NCBI RefSeq assembly: GCF_048569485.1
Contig: NW_027442217.1
Location: 310,001 to 374,000, forward strand
Direction of reading: 5' to 3'
DNA length: 64,000 nt
Source of the DNA: Anomaloglossus baeobatrachus
Taxonomy: Eukaryota > Chordata > Amphibia > Anura > Aromobatidae
Shown: positions 10,903-22,159 of the stretch, in pieces
Numbering within the stretch: the first letter of the stretch is position 1
Layout: every line of letters begins with the position of its first letter
Program-made: the position numbers and the translations under genes
Notes under the pieces: model-generated
The model's database searches: none
The model's input: only the letters and a program-made list of their open reading frames with translations
Told to the model about the DNA's origin: nothing

Positions 10903-11441
10903 GATCACTGTGTGATTATGCGTCACAAAATGGTGTGGGACTGGTAATAGAATCTGCTTACAATGTATTGTTGACTTGTGTTTAGCTCAAAGAAAGAGAA
11001 TCTTTCTGGATATGTACTCTGGGCACATTAGAACCCAAGGGCTTAAACCGTGAATATGAAGTAAAGACTTGATTCATTGGGCCGTGCACCATGTCACCAA
11101 GTGTCCAATTGCATTGTCCAATGGCTCACAATGGTTATGCGTTTTCATTGGATGGATAATCGAAGCCATGTTTTTTTCCTTTCTGTTGGGTTTGTTGTGT
11201 GAGTAGCCTATAGGATTAAGTTGGTTACCGCAGGCAGTGGATTTAACTTCCTGTCTTTGGTCCAGTGGTAGATGGATTGTCTGGTCTATGAGCTGTTATT
11301 GGTTTGAATGCAGGTGAATGCCCATGGGCTGCTTATGACTGTGTAAAATAGTATTGATTCATGATGGATTTCAGACTACATGTAGATATCTTCAGTCTTT
11401 CTATCCACATCATTTAAATGAACATTATCCATGCAGCTTGA

Positions 11442-11728
11442 AATCCATCCAATAAGAGAAGCAACCTTGTACAACCAATCTGATAAGGGCACAGTATATC
11501 CTAAGGGAAGGTTATGGCGGATGCAGGAAGATGCGCACTACACCCTACCATGCTCAAACCAATGGTTATCAACCTGCTCAGGACTTTACCCCATATTCCA
11601 GATGTGGCCTTACAAGTGATTTATAGAGGGTTAACAATACGTTGGGATCACCGGATCTAATCTCCCTTTTTATACACCCTAAAATCTTGTTTGCTTTAGA
11701 ATAAACAATAACATCATAAAGGTATAAG
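11442..11728. repeat. Junction zone: unit A extension, integrase scrap and LINE scrap
   Basis: Bases 11442-11517 match the inverse of 44336-44411, a part of unit A that copy 1 lacks. Bases 11518-11600 on the plus strand read RMQEDAHYTLPCS or, in another frame, the integrase TTPYHAQTNG region also seen at 6600-6680. From about 11590 to 11700 is the inverse of the LINE scrap at 6473-6583, and to 11728 a gypsy reverse-transcriptase sliver. The order is that of block B turned round, joined to a hAT element. The same LINE-to-hAT join occurs at 49198-49311, so it is inherited and not an independent event. Confidence 0.6.
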
Positions 11729-12804
11729 ATGACGCCATTATTAGCGTCACCATACCGCTACTCTGCCTTCTAAAACGGTCTCTGCTCAAAACCAAACATG
11801 ATGCATTGCAGGCGGAGCGCGATGAGTTGCAGCAAGAAACAGTAGTGGGTGTGGGTGATAACACACAGCCCAGCCTCGTCTCATCACAACGTGCAGTGGA
11901 GGACTATGACGAGGAGGAGGATGAAGACATGGAGCAAATCTCCGGCCAAATTGAGGATATGACATGCACACCAGTCATATCCTCGGTTCAGCGTGGCTGG
12001 CCAGAGGACAGGGTAGATGAGGAGGAGGAGGAGGAGGAGGAGGAGGACAGCATGTTCAGTCAACGTGTTGGTCAGGCTACTGAAGTCCTGGCTGTTAAGA
12101 GTCTGGCGCACATGGCTGACTTTATGGTAAGCTGCCTGTCTCGTGACCCTCGCGTTAAGAACATCTTGGCCGACAATCATTACTGGTTGGTAACACTGTT
12201 AGACCCACGCTACAAGGAGAACTTTATGTCTCTTATTCCCGAGGCGGAGAGGTCAACCAAAATGCAGCAGTTCCGGAAGGCCATAGTCACGGAAGTAGGC
12301 AAAGCATTCCCCTCACAAAACGCTAGCGGCATAGGTCAGGAATCAGTGGACAACCAAGGCGTACAGCCGAGAGAGGCACAAGTCCAATCCGCCAGAGGTA
12401 GGGGAACAGTCTTTAAGATGTGGGACAGTTTTCTCAGCCCCTCACGTACCACAGCCCCTGAGGTGCGGGGTAGTGCCACAAGAAATCCTAAGTTTGCCCA
12501 GATGCTCAAGGAGTACCTTGCAGATCGAACAACTGTACTCCGACATTCCTCTGTGCCTTACAATTATTGGGTATCCAAGGTGGACACGTGGCATGAATTG
12601 GCTCTCTACGCCTTGGAAGTCCTGGCCTGCCCTGCCGCTAGCGTTTTGTCAGAGCATGTTTTTAGTGCCGCAGGTGGAATCATTACAGATAAACGCACCC
12701 GCCTGTCAACTGAAAATGCTGACAGGCTGACTCTGATCAAGATGAACAAGGGTTGGATTGGGCCAGACTTCACCACACCACCAGCAAATGAGAGCGGAAT
12801 TTAA
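11729..12804 (+). pseudogene. hAT transposase, C-terminal half
   Basis: One open frame of about 330 codons from the ATG at 11806, with homologous reading upstream to 11729 (IISVTIPLLCLLKRSL), covers the C-terminal half of a hAT transposase. It has an acidic spacer (nine glutamates in a row near 12018-12055), the RDPR-HYWLVTLLDPRYKENF region, and the hAT dimerisation domain near the end with WHELALYALEVLACPAAS, VFSAAGG and TRLSTENADRLT. In this family the last catalytic glutamate sits in the SER-VFSA motif. It is kept here as SEHVFSA, with arginine replaced by histidine. The BED finger, the first catalytic aspartate and the RNase H-like start are missing, because a LINE/gypsy scrap abuts it. 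It is therefore non-autonomous. A sister copy is 49311-50383. Confidence 0.85.
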
Positions 12805-13017
12805 AGTTTGTAACGGGAATTTGCCATGTACCTCCAGTCACCCATGGGTACACACTTCTGGACTTTGGATAATCGCTGGACTGCTCCTCCTTCTCCTCAT
12901 GCGCCACCATGATGACCGTTACAAGAGTTAGGCCTTTGTTTCAGGTATACCCCCAGTGGTAAATTTTTTCGCCCATTCTTTGCAGAATGGACATTACAAC
13001 GACAGGAGACCCGCTCC

Positions 13018-14640
13018 TTTGCAATGGGAACAATGTTTTGAGGCCCTCATGCACGTCTCTATGCAGGGACAACGTGGAGCCTCCCAATTTTTGGCTGCCC
13101 TGCCAAAGGGCTATACTATAATACACCCACTTCCTGACAATGGACACTTAATGTTTTGAGGCCCTCATGCACGTCTCTATCCAGGGACAACGTGGAGCCT
13201 CCCAATTTTTGGCTGCCCTGCCAAAGGGCTATACTACAAAAGACCCACTTCCTGACAATGGACACTTAATGTTTTGAGGCCCTCATGCACGTCTCTATCC
13301 AGGGACAACGTGGAGCCTCCCAATTTTTGGCTGCCCTGCCTAAGGGCTATACTATAATACACCCACTTCCTGACAATGGACACTTAATGTTTTGAGGCCC
13401 TCATGCACGTCTCTATCCAGGGACAACGTGGAGCCTCCCAATTTTTGGCTGCCCTGCCAAAGGGCTATACTACAAAAGACCCACTTCCTGACAATGGACA
13501 CTTAATGTTTTGAGGCCCTCATGCACGTCTCTATCCAGGGACAACGTGGAGCCTCCCAATTTTTGGCTGCCCTGCCTAAGGGCTATACTATAATACACCC
13601 ACTTCCTGACAATGGACACTTAATGTTTTGAGGCCCTCATGCACGTCTCTATCCAGGGACAACGTGGAGCCTCCCAATTTTTGGCTGCCCTGCCAAAGGG
13701 CTATACTATAATACACCCACTTCCTGACAATGGACACTTAATGTTTTGAGGCCCTCATGCACGTCTCTATCCAGGGACAACGTGGAGCCTCCCAATTTTT
13801 GGCTGCCCTGCCAAAGGGCTATACTACAAAAGACCCACTTCCTTCCAATGGGCACTTCAGGTTTACAGGCCCTCATGCACGTCTCTATCCAGGGACAACG
13901 TGGAGCCTCCCAATTTTTGGCTGCCCTGCCTAAGGGCTATACTATAATACACCCACTTCCTGACAATGGACACTTAATGTTTTGAGGCCCTCATGCATGT
14001 CTCTATCCAGGGACAACGTGGAGCCTCCCAATTTTTGGCTGCCCTGCCAAAGGGCTATACTACAAAAGACCCACTTCCTTCCAATGGGCACTTCAGGTTT
14101 ACAGGCCCTCATGCACGTCTCTATCCAGGGACAACGTGGAGCCTCCCAATTTTTGGCTGCCCTGCCAAAGGGCTATACTACAAAAGACCCACTTCCTTCC
14201 AATGGGCACTTCAGGTTTACAGGCCCTCATGCACGTCTCTATCCAGGGACAACGTGGAGCCTCCCAATTTTTGACTGCCCTGCCTAAGGGCTATACTATA
14301 ATACACCCACTTCCTGACACTGGACACTTAATGTTTTGAGGCCCTCATGCACGTCTCTATCCAGGGACAACGTGGAGCCTCCCAATTTTTGGCTGCCCTG
14401 CCTAAGGGCTATACTACAATAGACCCACTTCCTTACAATGGGCACTTCAGGTTTACAGGCCATCATGCACGTCTGTATGCAGGGGCATTGGTGAACCTCA
14501 CAATTTTGGACTGCCCTGGCAAAGGAAAATACTACAAAGACTCAGTTCCTCAAAATGGGCACATTAGACTCAGAGGCCTTTATGCACGTCTCTTCTCAGG
14601 GACATCGGAGTGCCACACAATGTTTTACGTAAAATCTTTC
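13018..14640 (+). repeat. 118 bp minisatellite in the hAT 3' region, about 13 monomers
   Basis: GAGGCCCTCATGCACG recurs at 13040, 13158, 13276, 13394 and onward at exactly 118-base steps. Two monomer types alternate: one reads CTATAATACACCC, the other CTACAAAAGACCC. In the later part some carry CCTTCCAATGGGCACTTCAG instead of CCTGACAATGGACACTTAAT. The last two monomers (from 14456) are diverged, as expected at an array edge. The length is not a multiple of three and the apparent reading frames are by-products. Confidence 0.9.
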
Positions 14641-15047
14641 ATGTATTGATCTCAAAAAGTAACATACATTAGCTCTATCTCACTATTGGGTATGTGCCCT
14701 TAACATTTCCGCTATGAAAAATCATTTTGGTGTCATTTTGGAAGGTTTTCTGGTGAGTCCGTAAAAATGGCGTAAAACGTGGACAAAATTATTCACAGCT
14801 GTGACTTTTGAGTGATAAATGCTTCAAGGGGTCTTCCCCATGCTGTTGCCATGTCATTTGAGCACTCTTCGGAGACTTTTGTGCCATTTTTAGGGTTTCT
14901 ACATGCTGCCGGTGGTCATTTCACAAAAATACTCGGGTCTCCCATAGGATAACATTGGGCTCGGTGCTCGGGCCGAGTACACGAGTATCTTGGGAGGCTC
15001 GGCCCGAGCTTCGAGCACCCGAGCTTTTTAGTACTCGCTCATCACTA
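14641..15047 (+). mobile_element. 3' terminal region of hAT-type element
   Basis: This is non-coding sequence ending in CTCGCTCATCACTA at 15047. Its inverse, TAGTGATGAGCGAG, fits the hAT terminal pattern YARNG. The stretch from about 14925 to 15030 is full of CTCGG/CCGAG inverted motifs (for example GCTCGGGCCGAG), giving a cruciform-like end. A similar end closes the 234 bp array at 38966. Confidence 0.65.
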
Positions 15048-15569
15048 CTAATAAACCTAAAAAATAAAAATAAATTGAATAAAAATCATGAATGTTGTGT
15101 TATAACAGGAAATTCGGTGTAAGAATGAATATCCGGGATGAGAGTTCAGCGAATGAGTTATAGAAATTGTTACAAAAAGGAGTGTGTACGGTTTATGCGT
15201 AAATTTTCAGAATGCGTACATGAAAATTATATGTATGTGAGAATGTCCCCCATGCTTTGTAAAAAGTTATTTATGAAAATGTAAATAAAATATATAAAAA
15301 TGCCTAATTATTTATAATTTATGAGAAAGATATATATGTATGGAAGAATGTTATAAGGTGTCCAAGAACCATAAAGAAAAAGGGTGCATATATAATGTTA
15401 GAGGTCTAGAGTTCCACCAGGCTATATCACCCCTAAAGAAATAGAAAGAAGACCTTACTACCTGTGTACCCCAAAAAAAGCTATATTTCTTAGCCAGGAT
15501 TATGGTGGAGATATGCACAAGTGAAATAAGAATATAAAGTAATACAATAAGATTATAAAACCAATATGT
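15048..15569. other. AT-rich stretch, nothing recognised
   Basis: This is AT-rich sequence between the hAT end and the gypsy pol, with many ATAAA and TATATA runs. No reading frame, terminal repeat or RNA gene is recognised. Gag or protease of the following gypsy element is not visible here. Confidence 0.4.
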
Positions 15570-18500
15570 GTGCATTCATGCACCACCCGGTACGCTACCC
15601 TTGCCAAATTGTTCACTCTAGATCCCCACACGATCCATGAAGCCGTTCCCCCGGTCACACCGCCTGCTGCCGGTTCCCACTCATCCCTGGGGGAGTTAGG
15701 CGAGTGGTATCGAGAGCTACATGTCGGCACTGATGATACCCCCATACACCACAAGGAAGGGGTATACCGGGTGGTACAGGAGTATGAGCGGGTTTTTAGC
15801 AAGCACCCTCTAGATTTTGGGCAGATTAAAGGGGTTCAACACCACATCCCTACCGGTACACACTCCCCTATTAAAGAGAGATACAGGCCTATTCCCCCTG
15901 CGCACTACCAATGCGCCAAAGACATGTTGAGGAACATGAAGGAGGCAGAGGTTATTAGGGACAGCTGTAGTCCCTGGGCCGCTCCGTTGGTGCTGGTTAA
16001 GAAGAAGGATGGCACCATGCGGATGTGTGTGGATTACCGGAAGATTAACCAGATAACGCATAAGGATGCTTACCCTCTGCCCCGCATCAAAGAGTCCCTG
16101 GCCTCGCTGAGAACCGCTAACTACTTCTCCACCCTTGACCTCACCAGCGGGTACTGGCAGGTGGCCGTGGCACCGGAAGACCGAGAGAAGACTGCCTATG
16201 GGACCGTTTTGCTGTACTTGGATGATGTGATTGTGTACTCACAGACGTATGAAGCCCACCTGGAGCACCTAGCCGAGGTGTTCGCGTCCCTTGCCAAGTA
16301 TGGGATGAAGTTGAAGCCCTCAAAGTGTCATCTGCTGAAACCCAGAGTGCAGTACCTAGGACATGTGGTTGGTGCGGAAGGTGTCGCCCCCAACCCCGAG
16401 AAGATCACCGCCATCCAAGACTGGCCGAGACCGACCACAGTGAGGGAAGTGAGGCAGTTTCTGGGCCTGGTGGGATATTACCGTCGCTTCATTAAGGGGT
16501 ACACAAAGATGGCTGCCCCCATGCAAGACCTCCTCGTAGGACAGACCAAGGGTGGTAGATCCCTAGTAGCCCCATTGGTGTGGGAAGAAAAGCATGAGGA
16601 ATCCTTCCGCCAGCTGAGAACAGCCCTGACCGGAGAGGAAATCCTAGCGTACCCTGACTACAGCCGCCCATTCATCCTCTACACCGACGCCAGCAATGTG
16701 GGCTTGGGGGCTGTTCTATCCCAGGTCCAAGACAGAAGGGAAAAGGTAATAGCTTATGCTAGCCGAAAACTCCGACCGACTGAGAGGAACCCTGAGAACT
16801 ACATCTCCTTCAAGCTTGAGCTCTTGGCACTGGTGTGGGCTATCACCGAGCGTTTCCGCCATTACCTGGCAGCAGCCAAGTTCACCGCGTACACAGACAA
16901 TAACCTGCTGACCCATCTAGATACGGCCAAGCTGGGCGCGTTGGAGCAGCGGTGGGTGACCAGGTTAGCCAACTACGATTTCACCATCAAGTACCGGGCC
17001 GGCCGTACCAACGTCAATGCCAATGCACTCTCCCGGATGCCCCACCTGTCGGAAGAGGGGCCAGAGGATGATGACCTCGAAGAGATCGAGTTGCCTGCAT
17101 TTCACCGGCCATTCACTGAGAAGGTGCACGTCTACCAACAACGGGTGAACCTGGATCCGCTGCCCCGACAGGACTGGCAGGAAGCTCAGGACCAGGCACC
17201 TGCTGTCCGCCTGGTCAAGACTCTAGTGGAACAGGGTTCTGCTGGGATAGACCCTGCTGCCCCTGCCGAAGCCCAACGTCTGTGGCAAGAACGGACCCGG
17301 CTATACCTACACCAGGGGAAGTTGTATCGCGAGCTGATTAATCCAAAGACTCACGAGAAGATCCGCCAGCTGGTGATTCCCCAGGCTAAAGTGCCCACCG
17401 TCCTGCAAGCATACCATGATGGTGCAGTGCACTTCGGGTGGAAGAAGCTAGAGATGTTGTTAAGAGAGCGGTTCTATTGGAGTGGAATGCGGGAATCTGT
17501 GGAGGCCTGGTGCCGAGAATGTGGCCCTTGCGCATTGAGAAGGAAGGACGAGGCCAGCCAGAAGGCACCCCTACACCCGATCATTACACACCAACCGCTG
17601 GAGCTGGTTGCCCTTGACCATGTAAAGCTCACCCCCAGCCGAAGTGGGTACACCTACGCTCTGACCATCGTAGACCACTACTCGAGGTTCCTGGTGGTTG
17701 TCCCAGTTAAGGACTTAACCGGCCGCACCGCTGCTAAGGCTTTCCAGGCTTATTTCTGTTGACCGCATTGGTACCCGGAGAGGGTGCTTACCGACCAGGG
17801 TCCGGCCTTTGAAGCAGAGGTATTCCAGGAATTCTGCCAGTTGTACGGCTGCAAGAAAATCCGGACCACGCCTTACCACGCCCAAACCAATGGCATTTGT
17901 GAAAAGATGAACCACTTGGTCCTGGGCCTCCTCAAGACGTTACCACTGGAAGAGCGGAACCTGTGGCTGGAGAAGCTACCTGACCTGGTCGATATGTACA
18001 ACAACATCCCTTCCAGCTCTACGAAATGCACTCCAGCATACCTGATGAGAGCTCGTCCCGGCCGGCTACCAGTGGATCTGGAAATGGGCTTGGAAGCTTC
18101 AGAAGCACTCCTGTCGACAGCTGAATGGGACACTCGGCGGAGGACACAGTACCGACAGGTCCAGGAGTATGTTGAAAAGAACTTGTGCCGGAGTCGGGGA
18201 CAACAGGAGCAGTGCTTCAACAAGAAGGCGCCTGCCGGTTCCTTCCAACCTGGGGATGTAGTGCTGAAGCGGAAAAGAAGGGCCCACAAGCTGGATGATC
18301 AATGGGAAAAAACCCCGTATGTAGTCCAGCCCACAGGATGGGAGAATGGGAAGGCCTACCAGATCAGCCGTGACCAGGGGGGGACTTTGGCCACGGTTTC
18401 CCGAGACCACCTGAAGAAGTGCCCACCAGCATTGAGAGTAGCGGATGAGGCTCCAGTTCCCAGTCCAGTGGAGAAGGAAAAAGAGGTAATCCACACCATG

Positions 18501-18857
18501 ATGGGTGATTTTCCAGCAGACTGGCCTACACAGAACGGTGCGGTGATCCTTCCAGTGATACTGTTCCCACAACCCGTGGATGAAGAAATGATGGAAACGG
18601 TTAACCGCGAGCCAGTGCCCAGGGATGTACCTGTACCCAGCTCCCCTACGCCTCCGCCTGCCCCACATGATAGCAGGGAGGAGGAACTGACTGTTCCCTC
18701 TGCCCCACTGCCTGTCACCACTGACACCGGACCCCGAAGGTCCACTCGCTCCAACCTAGGTAGACCCCCACTTAGGTACAGGGAAACTACTCTTTAAAAG
18801 GGGGGGGCTTTATGTGTTGAGTGTACCAGTTTGAAAGTTTTAAATGATAAGTAAAGA
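15570..18857 (+). mobile_element. Ty3/gypsy retrotransposon pol, large but broken
   Basis: This is the largest element piece in the window. Going 5' to 3' it shows the protease-RT linker (VFSKHPLDFGQIKG), reverse transcriptase (WAAPLVLVKKKDG, FSTLDLTSGYWQV, YLDDVIVYS, FLGLVGYYRRFI) and RNase H (LYTDASNVGLGAVLSQ, YTDNN). Integrase follows, with a zinc finger around 17420-17540, the core DHYSRFLVVVPVKDL and TDQGPAFEAEVFQEF, and a C-terminal tail with SFQPGDVVL. After the last stop is an AAAAGGGGGGGG polypurine tract at about 18797-18808 and the likely start of a 3' LTR, cut off after some 50 bases by a LINE scrap. Gag and a 5' LTR are not visible. It is a fossil with roughly two or three breaks, and is better preserved than the related pieces in block B. 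Confidence 0.9.
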
Positions 18858-19040
18858 TGATCAACCTCTATAAATCACTTGTAAGGCTACATCTGGAATA
18901 TGGGAACCAGTTTTGGGCTCCACATTTTAAAAAGGACATTCAGAAGTTAGAGTCAGTTCAAAGGTGGGCAACTAGACTACTACAAGGAATGGAAGGCCTC
19001 CCATATGATGACAAGTTGAAAAAGTTATTAAGTGATTATT
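18857..19040 (+). mobile_element. LINE fragment (Jockey-group)
   Basis: The frame reads LYKSLVRLHLEYGNQFWAPH, then FKKDIQKLESVQRWATRLLQ. This is the region after the reverse transcriptase palm in CR1/L2/Rex-type LINEs. About 60 codons remain. It truncates the gypsy 3' LTR on its left and meets an inverted gypsy integrase piece on its right at about 19034. Confidence 0.75.
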
Positions 19041-19770
19041 GGCTGCAATGGGGCTTTCTGGCTGGTGCCAGCCTCTCTTCTTAGCACACAGGAACCACAA
19101 TCCCTACACCATGCTTCAATGGATTCTCTCATCCCAGCCCAGTAAAACTACATATTTTACACAGTCATAAGCAGCCCATGGGCATTCACCTGCATTCAAA
19201 CCAATAACAGCTCATAGACCAGACAATCCATCTACCACTGGACCAAAGACAGGAAGTTAAATCCACTGCCTGCGGTAACCAACTTAATCCTATAGGCTAC
19301 TCACACAACAAACCCAACAGAAAGGAAAAAAACATGGCTTCGATTATCCATCCAATGAAAACGCATAACCATTGTGAGCCATTGGACAATGCAATTGGAC
19401 ACATGGTGACATGGTGCACGGCCCAATGAATCAAGTCTTTACTTCATATTCACGGTTTAAGCCCTTGGGTTCTAATGTGCCCAGAGTACATATCCAGAAA
19501 GATTCTCTTTCTTTGAGCTAAACACAAGTCAACAATACATTGTAAGCAGATTCTATTACCAGTCCCACACCATTTTGTGACGCATAATCACACAGTGATC
19601 CAATTAAGATTCCAAGTCATCGAACATGTCCAAGCCATACGTAGAGGAGGCAATAGAATTAGGAAGCTCAAAGAAAGGGAATCTTTCTGGATATATACTC
19701 TGGGCACATTGGAACCCAAAGGCTTAAACCATGAATATGAAGTACAGACTTGATTCATTGGGCCATGCAT
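19034..19770. repeat. Left arm of a 0.74 kb palindrome
   Basis: This is the reverse complement of 20456-21194. From the outside in it holds an inverted gypsy integrase zinc-finger scrap (19034-19152), the Penelope 3' flank (19153-19430) and the divergent pair of Penelope C-terminal pieces (19440-19530 minus, 19601-19753 plus). Arm divergence is a few percent, greater than between the full unit A copies. Confidence 0.75.
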
Positions 19771-20455
19771 GGACATAATGGACATAATTCTAATAGGCAG
19801 GACAGGTAATAAGGAGCACAAGGGATATGCTAAAATGTGTTGTGTGACAAGACAGACACAGGAAAGGAGATGATAACAGGTGTAGGGACCAACAAGGTGA
19901 GACAAGGGGTATCAGGATAGGGTCAAGTAGGTATGAATGTAGTAATGGGGCAGGCATAGAGAATTGTATGCGAATGTGAATTACAATAAGTCACTAAGGA
20001 AAGGAATATGTGAGTGTGTGCCTAATGTAAACTAATATTGTACTGGCAAAATTATAGATGGAAAGGGAGAAGGGGAGAGGGGAGAGAGGAGGCTGTAATT
20101 GACTACAAGGGTATGAGTTATGAGTGATCATAGGGATAGTGCTACATAAGTGGAAATACCTATGGAGGACCGGATGTGTAAGCGCATACCTTATACAAAC
20201 CTATAGAGTGCTGATGGGTGAGAGTGTGATGTTAGATATAAGACATCCTATAGTGAATAGTGAGCCGTAATCAAGTGCAACAGGGATATTTCACGTGACT
20301 ATGGGAACCTGGAAGGTAAAGAAAGGGGAGAAAAAACTGTTAGACAAGGTAATCAGACAAACATGACAAATAAAAAACAAGGAAGAATGGAACTCCATAC
20401 ATACTGGAGCCATATATAGTGTGAACACGAAAAAGAACCGGGCGTTAGAAAAAAT
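19771..20455. repeat. Spacer of the palindrome, unit A body
   Basis: Up to about 20358 this matches unit A at 1330-1918 with few changes. The remaining 100 bases (AACATGACAAATAAAAAACA onward) are not found elsewhere in the window and show nothing recognisable. Confidence 0.55.
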
Positions 20456-21194
20456 GTGCACGGCCCAATGAATCAAGTCGGTTCTTCATATTCATGGTTT
20501 AAGCCCTTGGGTTCCAACGTGCCCAGAGTATATATCCAGAAAGATTCCCTTTCTTTGAGCTTCCTAATTCTATCGCCTCCTCTGCGTATGGCTGGGACAT
20601 GTTCGATGACTTGGAATCTTAATTGGGCCACTGTGCGATTATGCGTCACAAAATGGTGTGGGACTGGTAATAGAATCTGCTTACAACGTATTGTTGACTT
20701 GTGCTTAGCACAAAGAAAGGGAATCTTTCTGGATATGTACTCTGGACACATTAGAACCCAAGGGCTTAAACCGTGAATATGAAGTACAGACTTGATTCAT
20801 TGGGCCGTGCACCATGTCACCATGTGTGCAATTGCATTGTCCAATGGCTCACAATGGTTATGCGTTTTCATTGGATGGATAATCGAAGCCATGTTTTTTT
20901 CCTTTCTCTTGGGTTTGTTGTGTGAGTAGACTATAGGATTAAGTTAGTTACCGCAGGCAGTGGATTTAGCTTCCTGTCTTTGGTCCAGTGGTAGATTGAT
21001 TGTTTGGTCTATGAGCTGTTATGGGTTTTAATCCAGGTGAATGCCCATGGGCTGCTTATAACTGTGTGAAATATGTAGTTTTACTGGGCTGGGATGAGAG
21101 AATCCATCGAAGCATGGTGTAGGGATTGTGGTTCCTGTGTGCTAAGAAGAAAGGCTGGCACCAGCCAGAAAGCCCCATTACAGCCAATAATCAA
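20456..21194. repeat. Right arm of the 0.74 kb palindrome
   Basis: This is the inverse of 19034-19770. The minus-strand Penelope C-terminal fragment at 20473-20751 is the longest open one in the window. It reads VTHNRTVAQLRFQVIEHV and RIRKLKERESFWIYTLG before PKGLNHEYE. The outer end (21085-21194) is a plus-strand gypsy integrase zinc-finger scrap. Confidence 0.75.
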
Positions 21195-21256
21195 CCGCTA
21201 GCCGCTGGAACTCGTTGCTCTAGATCATGTCAAACTCACACCAAGCAGGAATAGAT
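21085..21256 (+). mobile_element. Gypsy integrase zinc-finger scrap
   Basis: The frame reads AWCRDCGSCVLRRKA and later PLELVALDHVKLTPSR. It parallels the zinc-finger (HHCC) to core transition at 17500-17640. The piece is broken, and only its 5' half is mirrored at 19034-19152. Confidence 0.7.
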
Positions 21257-22131
21257 ACATTAGCCCACCATCCCACCCAAAGAGCAACTTCTGCTGCGCA
21301 GCTGGCTTTCTAGGCAGCAGCGCTATCGTGATGTCAGCGGGGGACATTGTGACAAGCCAGTGTTCCGTCACTTCATGTTGTGCACTGTTCAAACGGAAAA
21401 TACATCAACAGGCAGACTACAGAAAAGCTTACTAACAAAGGTTAGAGAGGGGCTTTCTCAGAGGGCTTTTTACAGTTTGTCTATTCCCAATTAGCCGTTT
21501 AAGTATGCTTAATGAAAGTACTAATTCTTTCATAGGCCGCCCATTCTTAGTATTTGACGTTCCTTATATTGCGGTATCAGGCTTCGCAGCAGGTTGCAAA
21601 ACATTCATCACCCATGACTGTCCCCAATTGGGCTCAGAAGCTAAATGTCTATCATGACCTCTCTTTTTGAAAGTCCAAGAGCAAGCAAACTCTTCCTCCA
21701 GGAGAGGGAGCCAACAGATCACTAAAGACATCATCATTGCTCAAAGAAAACACCGAAAAACAATGGAAGCTTTAATTGGAGTGGAATCTGATAGACAGCA
21801 CCTGATGCCAAGTCTGCATCTTCTAACACCTGCAGTCACTGCAGCAGCTGAATCCAATGTGTCCAAAAGGGATCTATTCTATTCAATTGCAAATGATCTA
21901 GATAAGACTGAGAATAAGATACTGCACGGGACATAGCAGAGTTGGTCAAGTTGAGTGGAGATGAGTTTGCTATTTGGCACAGCTTTTGCATCAATAAAGC
22001 AAGTAAAAGGTGTGAAAGATAAAAAAAAGGGTGAAAGTGTGAAAAGTGAATTGGCCAAATTGAGGTGCATATAAAGTTTTTGCTTTCTTTCAATTCACTA
22101 ATGGGGCTCATTTGAATCAGGTGAATTGAGT
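21257..22131. other. Sequence downstream of the U2 locus, no gene recognised
   Basis: This stretch is not repeated elsewhere in the window. I see no protein and no repeat ends. It lies on the 3' side of the minus-strand U2 gene and may be part of a native U2 gene-unit spacer. Confidence 0.4.
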
Positions 22132-22146
22132 TCTGCTTTTGGAAAC
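22132..22146 (-). promoter_or_regulatory. snRNA 3' box
   Basis: The minus strand reads GTTTCCAAAAGCAGA. This matches the vertebrate snRNA 3'-end formation consensus GTTT(N0-3)AAARRNAGA at every position. It starts 13 bases after the last U2 base, within the usual range. Its presence argues that this is a gene locus and not a retrocopy of U2 RNA. Confidence 0.8.
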
Positions 22147-22159
22147 TGGGTTAAGAAGG

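Larger units (their letters stand above)
7127..11441 (-). repeat. Unit A copy 2: right arm of the 4.3 kb palindrome
   Basis: This is the reverse complement of 622-4963, interrupted only by small differences. One is a loss of about 25 bases near 7977, where copy 1 has GTACTGAGACATATAC. It carries the inverse order of unit A parts: tail, MITE, Penelope C-terminal pieces and flank. The spacer between the arms is 2163 bases (4964-7126). Confidence 0.85.

Noticed and set aside
13018-14640. CRISPR-like regular repetition
   Set aside because: Monomers are contiguous tandem copies with no unique spacers, in a vertebrate transposon context.
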